From assembly GCA_036365455.1 (NCBI GenBank), contig JAWQUS010000032.1, positions 10,451,501-10,515,500 on the forward strand: a stretch of DNA of 64,000 nt. The letters run 5' to 3'. Position 1 is the first letter of the stretch. Every line of letters starts with the position of its first letter. The position numbers and the translations under genes were made by a program. Below the pieces are notes generated by a model. It made no database searches. It saw only the letters and a program-made list of their open reading frames with translations, and was not told where the DNA came from. This document shows, piece after piece, positions 37,441-48,037 of this stretch. The stretch is from Macrosoma leucophasiata (lineage: Eukaryota; Arthropoda; Insecta; Lepidoptera; Hedylidae).

Positions 37441-37877
37441 AGATGGTAATGTATAGCCCTGTTATAACTGTCATAAAACACTCACTAAACTACTTTTTTT
37501 TTATTCAAGAATTTATTTATCTCAATGATTAATTTAAAAATATATATTTAAGATTCGTTTCAATTTAACCGTGTGTTATCCAGAATCGGGTCGCTGGGGT
37601 TTTCTTCGTCCATTATTTTACGTTAGGTAGCTGATAAGAAATAATATGAGGAATAAATTGGCTTGAAAATCGAGTTGGCTACGTATTATAGCTATCATAA
37701 ACCATGGTTATGCGGCTGAGTTTGGTTTTAGTTATACTATCCCTTGAAATAATATTCTGATTACAGCATAAGAAAAAATAAGATTATTCTTTTGATGCAT
37801 TTATGTTACAGACTTATTATATTAATATACTATACTATTTCAATAAAGTCTATTTTAATGCAAAAAATAACATGTAG

Positions 37878-38165
37878 ATTTTTTTTTATGTAATAAAAGT
37901 GGCAAACAAGCGTGCAGTTCACATTGATGTTAAGTGATGACTGCAGCCTATAGACACTTACACAATGACCAGAGGTCAAAATGCAGATGCGCTGCCACTC
38001 CTGAGGCATTAGGTGTTATGCCTCTGTACCGGAAATTACAGAGCCGTACATTACCACCTGACGGAAACACGATAGTGCTGAACACTACCATTTAGCGGCA
38101 AGTATATTAGGTAATGCAGTGGTGCCTACGCCCGCGAGCTCTGTCACTGGAGCTCTACCACATGC
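37878..38165 (-). repeat. SINE A, near full length
   Basis: From ttttttttatgtaataaaag to tcactggagctctaccaca, with all family blocks (gatgactgcagcctatagac, 'cagatgcgctgccactcctg', 'aacacgatagtgctgaacac', 'gcctacgcccgcgagctc'). Confidence 0.9.
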
Positions 38166-38590
38166 GAGAGGTTTATTTCTAAAAATATTTAGATTTATAT
38201 GTTCCAAGGTTTTTTTTTGCGTCACAAATTAACTTGCATTTATTAACTTAAAATAATTTTTAAAATCAAACAGACATTTCAGTTGCTTTTAAGTTATATA
38301 TTTATTTAGGTTACCAATTGTTTTGAGAGTTCCGTAAGGGAAAAAAAAAACAAACCCATAAACGATCAATCAGCGTTTGTGTCTGTCTGTCAGTTCATCT
38401 TTCACAGCCGGTTTTTTTTAGACATGCCTATACAACGTGTAAAATAATGAAGAAATAAGTAAGTAAATCGGTAGTAAGTAAGATAACAAAAATAGGAAAC
38501 ACTTTGGGGGATCAATTTGATTTTTATGAATATTTTTGTTCAATATAGGTTAGGTACAATATTACTGTGTATCTCAAATACATATATTTT
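38166..38590. other. Unassigned AT-rich sequence
   Basis: Nothing recognised. Confidence 0.4.
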
Positions 38591-38593
38591 TAA

Positions 38594-39345
38594 CTAGCTG
38601 TGCCCGCAACTTTGTTCGCGTGGAATAGTGACTTTGGGACTTTGGACAGGGCTTTTGGATATTACTTTTGGTTAATTTGCGACATAAACACATAAATTGG
38701 ATCAAAACAAATAAACACATTTGGGTAGCTAAAAAAATCTGCTTTACAGTAATGCTTCGCTGTACACAATTTATGGTGTATGGCCATCGGGGATAAAAGC
38801 ACACAGGCTGCTAGGATTGCTAACACGTGACAGAGCCACACATAACTGACTGTGCGAAAAATAGCTAATTATGTGTTTAAACGCGCAGTCGTACCTACAA
38901 CTGCAGAACCGTATTTACGAAAAGGCCATATTAAACTTCTATGCATAATATTTTTTTATAGACAATGATTATATAGTTTTGTAAAGTTTCAGTCAACTAG
39001 TGCTACTAACAGAGAATGAAAAATAAATTATAGATCTATACATATTATATGCACTCTGTAAAAGCCGACAGAAGTGAAAACTTGAATATTAACGTTGTGC
39101 GTTTTGCGCGTTGCCACCAGGCATTAGTGGTAAATAACACCACCACCATCACCACCATCGTCACCACCACCACCACCACCATCACCACCACCACTGTCAC
39201 CACTACCACCTCCACCACTGCCACCACCACAAACGCCACCAACGCCATCAACGCCACCACCAACAACAACCAACCCTCCATCGATTTCGTAAACGCTACG
39301 CAAGGCGTTTACGAAATCGATGGAGGTAGCTACATATAATTTTTT
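38594..39345 (-). mobile_element. Helitron-like element with minisatellite and hairpin, - strand
   Basis: CTAG at 38594-38597, with 'cgaacaaagttgcgggcaca' just inside on the - strand. A (cca)n/gccaccaac minisatellite fills 39132-39265, and a perfect hairpin with 21-bp arms lies at 39275-39326 (cctccatcgatttcgtaaac and complement). Order hairpin, minisatellite, CTAG end equals that of 11187-11784. Confidence 0.75.
39132..39265. repeat. Minisatellite of caccac-type triplets grading into gccaccaac
   Basis: Triplet array; the Thr-rich and Gly/Val-rich frames across it are periodicity artefacts. Confidence 0.9.
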
Positions 39346-39374
39346 CAAACTTCTGTCAGATAAATGTCACCTCA

Positions 39375-39482
39375 GCCTGCCCGGGACCACGGAAGCTGAA
39401 AAGCGACTGAAACGTCGTGTTGATTTTAAAAATCATTTTTGTTTAATATACGCGAGATAAATCCGTAAGAATAGTTTTATTT
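39375..39482. repeat. Half-copy of the foldback element at 2946
   Basis: 'cctgcccgggaccacggaag', 'ctgaaaagcgactgaaacgt' and 'tatacgcgagataaatccgt' correspond to loop plus right arm of 2946-3130; the left arm is missing. Confidence 0.75.
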
Positions 39483-39689
39483 CAATATTTGACAGTACTC
39501 GTAGAAAGAATCAGAATTGGTCATGCTTTTAAAAATTGCGAGCTCTACCATCGTAAAAATTGTGTCTCCTTTCCAATTTCAGGATTCGTGTGACGTTCAA
39601 TTTTTCCGTGTTAGCACTCCGCTTATAGTCATGGAGCTGGAAACAAAATTTAGAAACGATTACTTAAGTGCTGAGTAAAATTAAATCTC

Positions 39690-39790
39690 TTGGTATATCT
39701 TTGCACCGCTCGCTGGACCCAGTTTATCCAGCGGAGGGTGACGACCGCTAGCTCCGAAGGTCATGATTCGATCCTTGCACAGCGAAACAC
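39690..39790 (+). repeat. tRNA-like SINE fragment
   Basis: 'gaaggtcatgattcgatcct' resembles box B, following 'ccagcggagggtgacgaccg'. No second copy here, so the call is weak. Confidence 0.35.
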
Positions 39791-39799
39791 GTTTCATTT

Positions 39800-40960
39800 T
39801 TAAATTGATTTGATATTTATGCAAGAATTTTCTACGTCACTGTCATGCTACTATATTAAAATCTGGTAAATTGACTGCTGGAAACTGGAACCGTGCTCCC
39901 AAGGGAAGTGTACTGAGGAACTAGAGAGGACTGAGGACTTTATTTCCTCAGTACATATGAGTCTTGTGTGTATTATTATAAAAAAGTATAACAATTTAAT
40001 TCGAATTTTAATCGTAGGTTTTCTTAGTTTCTCAATTTTTTTTCTATCTTTGATGGCACAGGCTCTTAGACTATGAAACATATAGATAATTGTGGAATTC
40101 CACGTCCAATTCCATTCCATACGTGCAAACTGACCATTGAAAAGTTAAATGTCTCATTGTTCAGGTCTGAGGATCTGGTGGTTTTCGTTAGATAATAGGC
40201 TATATAAGTCTACGAAGATTTAGACCAAATTGTGGAGGAAATTAACATTTTCAGCCATGTGACGGTGTGTTTTTTAATTGACGACGTAAGAGTTAAGTAA
40301 GCTTTAGTTAAATTCATAAGAATATGTTTAGTCTGTTATATTTTTTATTCTGATATTCCCGCGACTTTGTCCTCGTGAAATTACATGAACTTCTATCCCC
40401 TTTATTAAAATTCCGTTCCCCGGCAATTAAGATTACGTTAGGGATATATTTTTGAAAAAAAGAAAACTGCAAATTTCGATCTAGGGCTTTTGACTATCTT
40501 TGAGCCAATCATTAAAATGGAGCCAATCATTAATAAGCGGTTAATATTTTCATACTTACTTTCATCCTGAATTTGAGTTGATATTAAAAAAAATAGTATT
40601 TGACAATTCGGGATGGACAGCAGCGTCCCACGATAAAACTACCGCCGCTAAAACCTACAGCCAAGTACAGACTTGACAACTACTTAATTCATTAGTGGCA
40701 TTAAACTTGTTTCGCGTTTATGTTCTTATTTTAATATTCACTGCCAAGTTGTTGTTTTCTTTAGATTTGTTGGATATGTAAAAACGTAAAAACGTCGCAG
40801 GTTACGCAAACATTTTTAACACAAACAATTTTACGCTCGCCTTGAATATATAATGGTTGAAGGGGAAGGGCAAAAGACAAGTAAATATAACAAGGTCAAA
40901 TTACGTAGAATATACCCTTAGGATTTTGTGCCACCTTCCAAATTCTTATTTGTTTGTTCA
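39800..40960. other. Unassigned sequence with small remnants
   Basis: 40610-40670 has a family F piece ('gggatggacagcagcgtccc', 'acgataaaactaccgccgct'). No coding signal. Confidence 0.4.
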
Positions 40961-40964
40961 TTTT

Positions 40965-41400
40965 TAGGGTTGCGTAGTAAACAAGGAACCCTTATAGTTT
41001 CGCCATGTCCGTCTGTCTGCCTGTCTGTCCATCCGCGGTTTAGTGCAAAAACTATTAGTACTAGAGACTTGAAATTTGTCATAATTATACACCCTAATCA
41101 CGCAGACAAAGTGGGAGAACAAAAACGTGAAAAAAAAATGTATTTACGGTACCTCCCCTACATGTAACGCGCGGATATATATATATTTTTTTCGTTTTGT
41201 ATATATTGTGGGATGTCGTTGGATAGGTCTTTCAAAAATGTTAGGGGTGTGCTAATATCATTTTTCGATTAAGTTATTTGTTCCTGATTTATTAATATTT
41301 AAAGTGCCAATTTTCGTTAAAGTCAAGTATCCCCTCCTCCCCTCCACCAACTAAACAGTTGTTGTTAGAAATTCAAACGTTACGGCAATAGTAGCTACAT
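40965..41400. repeat. Repeat family E copy
   Basis: 'agggttgcgtagtaaacaag', 'catgtccgtctgtctgcctg', 'tgcaaaaactattagtacta' and 'ttgttgttagaaattcaaac' follow the same order as 16237-16640. Confidence 0.75.
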
Positions 41401-41529
41401 AATTATAACGAAATTAACAGGAAATTTATCACACTTAAGTTGGCTTTACAAGTTTGAGAGTAATAAGTCGACCAAATGTATTTGATTTTACTCCATTTTT
41501 TTTTCATTATATTACGTACCATAAAAAAA

Positions 41530-41834
41530 CGTTACTTCACGCCTGTAATCCCCAAAGGCAGAGGTAAATGCATCCATTCAAGCATACATGTAAACACCCA
41601 CGATTCGCCGGTTACGTTTTTGGCCCATGTAACAGGTGGCGAGTCTGTTGACATCTCCGGGCACATTACCAAACTTCGAGGTACTGGGAAATTGCCAGAA
41701 AATAGGAAAATCCCAATCCCAATAGAACCAGAGATGAAGGTCTTTACACCATTATCTCTAATAATTTACCCGGGAATCGAACCCAGGACCTCAGCGTAGT
41801 AGTAGTGGCCTGCTACCACTAGGCTACCGAGGCA
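41530..41834 (-). repeat. SINE B, full length, reverse orientation
   Basis: Begins cgttacttcacgcctgtaat and ends with the tRNA-like head in reverse ('cgggaatcgaacccaggacc', 'cctgctaccactaggctacc', gaggca). Box A and box B are intact by eye. Confidence 0.9.
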
Positions 41835-42059
41835 ATTAACGTAAATCATTATATTATTCAAACCTAAAAACTACGGAACCCTACGCTGCCCGTTGTCCAA
41901 TATGCACTTGACCGTTTTTTTTTTTTTAGATAAAAGCACTAATTTTCACAGCCCCACACGAAATGACTCTGTTATCGCACAGTCAGACTTCCTTTTTCCT
42001 AAGCACAGTAGCGCCTAAAATATTAATAACTTCAACTTGCAGGCCTGTGTCTTTGAAGT

Positions 42060-42305
42060 GTGTGAGTAATTTAGACCATAGCAGAGAATATGTAATAATA
42101 CTACGTATAGAATGGACACTTCGCCGTCCCGCCCGATTTGCTCGCATCACTCAACCCCTTCCCCTCTTATGGGCGACGGTTGGTATTTTGTACGTACTAC
42201 GCATACAGATGCGCGTGTAAATACACGTCACTGATTGATGTCTGTGTAATAGAAACCAAATTAAGCGTTTGTATGGAATTTTGGCGGAGTGTCCGCGGTG
42301 TGAGC
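42060..42305. repeat. Dispersed ~240-bp repeat, copy 2
   Basis: Reverse complement of 25570-25800 with a few differences. A third of the sequence is more GC-rich than its flanks. Confidence 0.82.
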
Positions 42306-42319
42306 ATAGGAAAGGATTA

Positions 42320-42705
42320 AGGCTTCCCCCACACAGCCGCGTTATATAGGTCGATAAAATCGCATGCGGTATTGCGATAATGCGTCCCGATTCCTTTTTC
42401 ATTCCTTGCACACAGCTGCGTTTTTATCGTCCGATACTCGTATTTTAAAACCAAACGTCCTATAAGTACGTTATTATCGCAGGTGTGTGTACGGTCGTTT
42501 GCGTCCTGATACAAAACATTCTAGAACTCATATCGGGATATCGCAGGACGGAGAAACGCAACGTCCTACTTCCATTGCGGCGTTATTAACGCAGCAGTGT
42601 GTAACTACATGACCATCCTAATACAAAATGTACTAAAAACAGATATCGCAGTAACGCATGCGATATTATCGATCTATAAAATAGCGCTCCTGTGTGGCGA
42701 AGCCT
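42320..42705. mobile_element. MITE with inverted ends and TTA duplication (PIF/Harbinger-like)
   Basis: Starts aggcttcccccacacagccg and ends ctcctgtgtggcgaagcct; 'cgataaaatcgcatgcg' (42352) and 'cgcatgcgatattatcg' (42656) are also inverted. Flanked by TTA at 42317-42319 and 42706-42708, the three-base duplication of PIF/Harbinger elements. Unusually rich in CG. Confidence 0.75.
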
Positions 42706-42714
42706 TTAACCTAG

Positions 42715-43080
42715 TTATTTGGCTGTCAATATTACTATCGTCGGGAGTATGAGAGTGATATCTAAGGTAGACGTAGGTTCATTAATTTAGAAAATCTTTT
42801 AAATGTTTATAATAACAAATGACAAATTTTAACTCAAGAAGATGGTGCATAAATAGTTCATTCATGAATATAAATATGGGCACATTTCCTTAAGCCGTTC
42901 CCATATTTTTCATGTGGTCCCATAGGATTCATGTTATGACTTTTCCTTAACGTTATCACTCAGTGTTTACTCACAAAGACGCGAGTTTTATGCGAACAAA
43001 TATGCACCCATATTTGTTTTGACGTTAATATAAAAGGTTTGGATTATCGATTCATACTGAATCTAGTCAATTCTATAGAG
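42715..43080. other. Unassigned sequence
   Basis: Nothing recognised. Confidence 0.4.
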
Positions 43081-43084
43081 CGTA

Positions 43085-43355
43085 TTTTTTTTTAATGGAA
43101 GTCGCAAACAAGCATGCAGTTCACATTGATGTTAAGTGATGACTGCAGCCTATAGACACTTACTTTAAGACTAAGGTCATAATGCAGATGCGTAACCACT
43201 CCTGAGGCCTAAGGTGTTATGCCTCTGTGCCGGAAATAACAGGGCTGTACTAATGTGGCTGTTTTAGTGTTCAGCACTAACATTTAGCGGCAAATATATC
43301 AGGTAATGCGGTGGTGCCTACATACGCGATCTCCGTCACTGGAGCTCTACCACCA
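43085..43355 (-). repeat. SINE A, near full length
   Basis: 'tttttttttaatggaagtcg' through gatgactgcagcctatagac and 'ctccgtcactggagctctac'. Confidence 0.88.
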
Positions 43356-43359
43356 GTGG

Positions 43360-44880
43360 TTAAATTGTTTTTCTAATCATCTTTATTGTTTTGTGTTCCA
43401 TCGTTCTATATTAACCTTCCAGGAGAAAGTACCTAGTAGTAGAAGTAAGTGATGTAGTTTTTCCTTTTTAAATGAAAACAAAAGAGTATAAAACGAAATG
43501 CAACCCATGAAGGTATTGTTTGTATTTTGGTTCAGTGTGACTCGAAAAATTATACCAGATAATGTCGGGTATCTGTGAGTTAAAAATATTGACTTTGTAT
43601 GCATATGCATATATGCTTTCTGAAATCTTCAGGCTTGAAATTATGAGCACTTTGTAAATTGTACAATGTTTTACATTCGCTGGCACCCTAAAACAGACGC
43701 AACGTCGAGAAGTTACAAGTTAATTGTTTGATAATAATTGTTCGACGTAACATCGTCGTGTATATCTGTTGAAAATACGAAATAAGCAGCGTTTTATCGC
43801 TGTGTTCTTCAACATTGTAAGTTTAATTGTTAAGTACTTAAGACTTACATGGTTAGGTACTCACAATCGATAACAACATTATTTGAAGTGGAGCTGTTAG
43901 ACACTATGTAAGACTTAAGGTGTTGCAAATACATTACTTCTGAGCTCTATAATTAACCAATCAAATAGGTTGTCAGGGCTGGCAGCACGTTGACAACTCC
44001 CCTGGTGTAAGTAACCACTTTCTCAGGTGGCCCGTCTGCTTGTCTGACAATCTTTTGTCATAAAAAATGTTAAATATAATACTTAGTCATAAATTTAGCT
44101 TAGCTGAGTTTCTGTGTATTTTGTAGGTATTCTAAAATTTCTAAATAATCAATCTTAAGACCAGCATCAATAAAATCTCAGAAAAAAAAATGATTCAAAC
44201 TGGGCTTCTTGAAAAAATCTCAAAATTATTTTGTTCCGACATTAATAGCCTGCTGTATAACTAAGATAGCAAAGAGGTTAACTAAAATATAGGCTTAAAT
44301 AGTATAAAAATAAGGGTAAAGCATTAAAAAATTGCGAAAATTCCTTGCCTCGGTATCACCGAATAAACAGAAAGTATTTTATTAGAGAGTTAAATTACCG
44401 GGCACCGTCGTTATTCCAGTTTATTACTGTATCTACAATGTTTATGAGGGAAGAGAAACATTATTTCTTAATTTCTTACTTTTGATGTCACGAAGTAATC
44501 TTTTAAAATGTTTGCACGAATTATGCGAGGCGAGTCTCTGCAATGTTGTTTGTAAATGATTAAAGTGAAGTTGTGATTAAATTTTGAAAACAGAATTTTC
44601 AACTATAGGTTTATTTGAAATAGTAGACATTACAGTCAAAATAAATGTGAAATTCAATTGACATACTTGAACATTAACACTTAAGTTACAAGTTTTTTTA
44701 TAAATAACTTTTAATTAATAAATAACATAAAAGAACTTTTGAATTATAAAAAAAAAATAATTGATATTAGGTACATTATTTATTATTTTTCGATATGCGT
44801 TGGGTATAGGTATTATTTATTGTTAATGACTTGCACTTGTTTCAAAGAGGATATTATGTTATCTTAAAAAACACGTAATT
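43360..44880. other. Unassigned AT-rich sequence
   Basis: Open frames near 43383-43686 have no recognisable domain; no repeat copies found. Confidence 0.4.
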
Positions 44881-44889
44881 CTGATATTT

Positions 44890-44995
44890 TTAAAGAAAAA
44901 TGGAAAGAAAAATTCAGTCTCTAGAAAAAAAACCTTGGTCCAGCCGACTGGCTCCCAGATTCTGGTGGTCGCGGGTTCAAACCCCGTCCGAAGAA
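44890..44995 (+). repeat. tRNA-like SINE or inverted-repeat element
   Basis: 'aaagaaaaatggaaagaaa' (same end as 26994) leads into 'tccagccgactggctcccag' and 'ggtcgcgggttcaaaccccg', a clear box B with T arm. The tRNA-like half is in the opposite register to 27016-27091. Confidence 0.55.
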
Positions 44996-45076
44996 GCTTT
45001 TTATATATATATATTTTTTAATTCACTCACATTTGTTATTAAGAAAAACTTATTTTATAATAATAATAATAATAAA

Positions 45077-45845
45077 GGGGGCAGAGCAGCTTGTGGCGAG
45101 CTGTTGGTGAGTAGCAACACCACCCCCTACCATCATCTCGAGTTCCTCCGAGAGAACTGGGCTCCGCCTCGTCCGCCACACAGAGGTACGGCCGGACAGA
45201 GCATCAGGTCTCTCACCTCTGGCTTGCCTTCATTGGCCGGTCAGAGTGGGGCGCTAGAGGTATGGCATTTGCAGAAATTTAGATAATAGGCTGTTGTCTA
45301 AATTACTGAAAGAACCATACACTCGGGGGTGGAAGTGTCTAAAGGCATAATAGCGGGGAAGCCCGGTCCGAGCTCGAGATTACTCGCTTGTGATGGTGAA
45401 ACCGGGGCCACACCTCTCGACACCCGCAGCCACTCTCAACAGTGTTGCCCCCTGTCGACCATCGGGTTGGCTGTTTGGGGGGCCCACCAAGGAGAGGCGA
45501 GTCACCACCTGCCTAAAGTAGGATTCGATAATGTGAGATGTTGAATATAGGCAGGTGCCGGATCTCACTCCATAGGCCCAGCCAGCTAGTCCCCACATAG
45601 TTCACCCACATAGCCCAAAGTTTGGCAAATCACTTTTCATTACAATAGTCTCATTATATTCTGCGGGGTCTGTCTGTGTCTGTATTAACTATTGATGCAG
45701 TCAGAGAGAGGTCCCGCCGAATATAACCCATTACAAAGTAGATCAAAATTCTCGAAAGGGCCTCTACGTGTTGGACCCCCCATGTCCCCGCGCAAGCCTA
45801 ACAAAGGTCCGGGGTTCAAATTGGACCCCGTGCTGACGAGAGACA
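45077..45845 (+). mobile_element. GC-rich ~770-bp element, copy 1
   Basis: Starts gggggcagagcagcttgtgg and ends cgtgctgacgagagac then (ata)n, with (aat)n on the other side too. Almost the whole sequence recurs in reverse at 52772-53539. GC content is far above the surroundings and frames are open in several phases (for example 45329-45544), but no known domain appears. It may be a non-autonomous retroelement or a solo UTR of one that targets (TAA)n. Confidence 0.8.
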
Positions 45846-45849
45846 TAAT

Positions 45850-46381
45850 AATAATACTCTTTATTATACACGATAGATAACAATACAGAAAAAATAATTA
45901 AGACATTTAGTACAACAGGCAGCCTTGTCGCTAACAGCGATCTCTTTCAGGCAACCTTACATGTAAAGAAACAAATTCAGGAAGTAGTAGGGGTGTACAA
46001 CATAATAAAAAATTAAAAGTATCTGATGATAATTAAACAGTAGGTGACCTCATAAAAGAGCAAGGATAAGAGAAAAACTTGAAGATGATAAATCTGATAA
46101 CAGTTTTCAAAGAAAGATCTGAGAACAAAGCAGCAAGGAATTAGTTAAAGGGACAGATAGTATTATCTGCCTTTAGTCTTGAACGACACCAATGTTTGAG
46201 CGCTCCTTATAGATGAGAGTGCATTCCACAAATGAAGTGGCAAATGAAGAAACTTCGGCAGTGAATGACTTTTTGTAATTGAAACAGTAATTCTGATATA
46301 TTTGTAAATTGTAACTTCAACACAACATTTACTGGTGGTAGATTTCCAGTGTACTCGTAGCAGGTCGAGAGCGATCCGCAA
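45850..46381 (-). pseudogene. LINE 3' end: last residues of reverse transcriptase ORF plus 3' UTR
   Basis: The - strand frame 46163-46381 ends LHLWNALSSIRSAQTLVSFK then TKGR and a stop. 'LWN.L......S...FK' is the usual C-terminus of CR1/jockey/RTE-type polyproteins. The 3' UTR carries 'gagatcgctgttagcgacaa' and 'gtacaataaagagtatta'-like text (reverse of 45850-45960), with an ATT-rich tail where the GC-rich element begins. Confidence 0.65.
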
Positions 46382-46384
46382 TAC

Positions 46385-46840
46385 CTACCTAATCTGTCTG
46401 CTGCAAAATGGTAGTGTTCAGCAATATCGTGTTCCGGTTAGTTGGCAATGTATGGCCCCGTAATAACTATCACAGACGAAAATTAAGATCTCCGGCACAG
46501 TACAAATATGAACAGTATGGAAACTACGTACAAAACGTTCAAAACGGCACACTCACACAAACATGCGCATCGACGCTCGAGTAGCGAGTGACTCGGTACT
46601 GCTTGAGAACTGAGACCCGCTTAGGTGCATCGTTGATGCGCATGTTTGTGTGAGTGTGCCGTTTGAAAGTATTCTACGTAGTTTCCATACTGTTCATATT
46701 TGTACTGTGTCTCAGGGGTGGCAACGCCTCTGCATTTTGACTTCTGTTTTTTGTGTAGATGTGAAGCTGCAGTCATCACTTAACATCGATATGAGATGCA
46801 TGCTATTGGCTACCTTCCTGACATTAAAAACACTGAAACT
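46385..46840 (+). repeat. SINE A copy interrupted by a foldback MITE
   Basis: 46385-46495 has 'aatggtagtgttcagcaata' and 'gtaataactatcacagacga'; 46710-46840 has 'tctcaggggtggcaacgcct', 'gcagtcatcacttaacatcg' and 'ttcctgacattaaaaaca'. The insertion 46496-46709 sits between. Confidence 0.8.
46496..46709. mobile_element. Foldback MITE with ~72-bp arms inside SINE A
   Basis: Begins cacagtacaaatatgaacag and ends ctgttcatatttgtactgtg; 'ggcacactcacacaaacatg' and 'catgtttgtgtgagtgtgcc' continue the pairing. Loop of about 65 nt. No clean target duplication. Confidence 0.87.
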
Positions 46841-47048
46841 ATAAATATTTTATATACTGTGCACAGTTGCTTTTATGGAAATATTTAGACAACCTTTTAT
46901 TGCTACATTTGTATTTTCTTTTCGTTATAAGGCAACTTCCTTATATTCCTCGAACTCACCTAAGGTAATAGTTCCAATCTTGTGTAGAGGTAAACTAACA
47001 AAATTACGTGTACAACTGGTTACACGATCTCTGTTTGTTGTTTCGGAT

Positions 47049-47609
47049 CATAGAGCAACACGGGCCACCGGCCGCGGCGGACCGGAGGGGAGTAGCTATA
47101 TTCAGGCTTTCCCCTCTAACAAAGTACAAGCACAAGTGGTAGGAATACCTGTCGCCTAGATGTTTAATTGTGTGTGTGAAATTGTTTATGCATTTATGGT
47201 CAAGGTGTCAGTTTCGTAGTAAAAGACGATTTTTGTTGTGTGTGTGAGTCACACGCATTTCTGCCCGCAAAAAATTACAGAGTGTTTTGCATAGGTAGGT
47301 AATAAACGCTATGGCTACTCCCCTCTTCCACCGGCCTCAGCGGATCGGAGGAGAGTAGCCATATGCAAGCTTTCCCCTCTGTCAAAGTACAAGCCCAAAT
47401 GGTCCTACGCCTGCCGCCTAGATGTTTTAATGTGTGCGTGAAATTGTTAATGTGTTTTGCTACAGTGAAGGTGTGAGTTTCGTAGATTTTTGTAGTGTGT
47501 GTGTCACACGCATTTCTCCCCGCAAAAAATAACAGACTGTTTTGCATCGGTAATAAACGCTATGGCTGCTCCCCGTTCCGTCGCGGCCGGTAGGCCGAGT
47601 TGCTGTATG
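47049..47609 (+). mobile_element. M8 MITE tandem dimer between one pair of TTTCGGAT duplications
   Basis: Starts catagagcaacacgggccac and ends gtaggccgagttgctgtatg, flanked by identical TTTCGGAT at 47041-47048 and 47610-47617. Inside, two full M8 bodies follow each other (each with 'ctttcccctct', 'gcctagatgttt', 'tttttgt(t/a)gtgtgtgtg', 'cgctatggct'); the middle inverted ends are fused near 47325-47355. Confidence 0.9.
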
Positions 47610-47617
47610 TTTCGGAT

Positions 47618-48037
47618 ACTCTAATTAAGGCCAGGTGGGTTTACTTAGGACATTGAGCAAGGAATTGATACGAGTGACTTGCTGACTTCATTCGGTAAGT
47701 CATTTTGTGTTAGGGGATTGTAAACAGAAAGTTTGAATTGTTATTTATTAAGGAAGTTATTGTAATTCACACTGATTATATGTTTTCTTCCTAGCAGGTT
47801 TTTAAAATCATTTTTGTGGTTCCATACTTCAACGGACGGAAATCTTATAAGAACACTTTTTTGTCCGTCTGTCCGTCCGAAATTTGGTGCACACATGTAA
47901 GTGAGTTACTCAAACATGAATGTGTTACAAAAATAAGGGAATTTCAAACGTAAAGTGATTAATAGCGATAGGTTGCAAATACACTACTAATATTAATATG
48001 ATTTTTACTTCCTATTTCTTTAGATAACTACTTCATA
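47618..48037. other. Unassigned, with a fragment of the ttccgta-type repeat
   Basis: 47815-47900 has 'tgtggttccatacttcaacg' and 'tgtccgtctgtccgtccg', as in families E and 29738. Remainder not recognised. Confidence 0.4.

Noticed and set aside
39045..39348. Three overlapping frames, Thr-rich or Gly/Val-rich
   Set aside because: Products of the triplet minisatellite; no start context and no splicing partner.
44900..45880. Several GC-rich frames (128, 71, 72 and 62 codons)
   Set aside because: They fall in the GC-rich repeat, recur in its inverted copy, and no frame is preferred or shows a domain.
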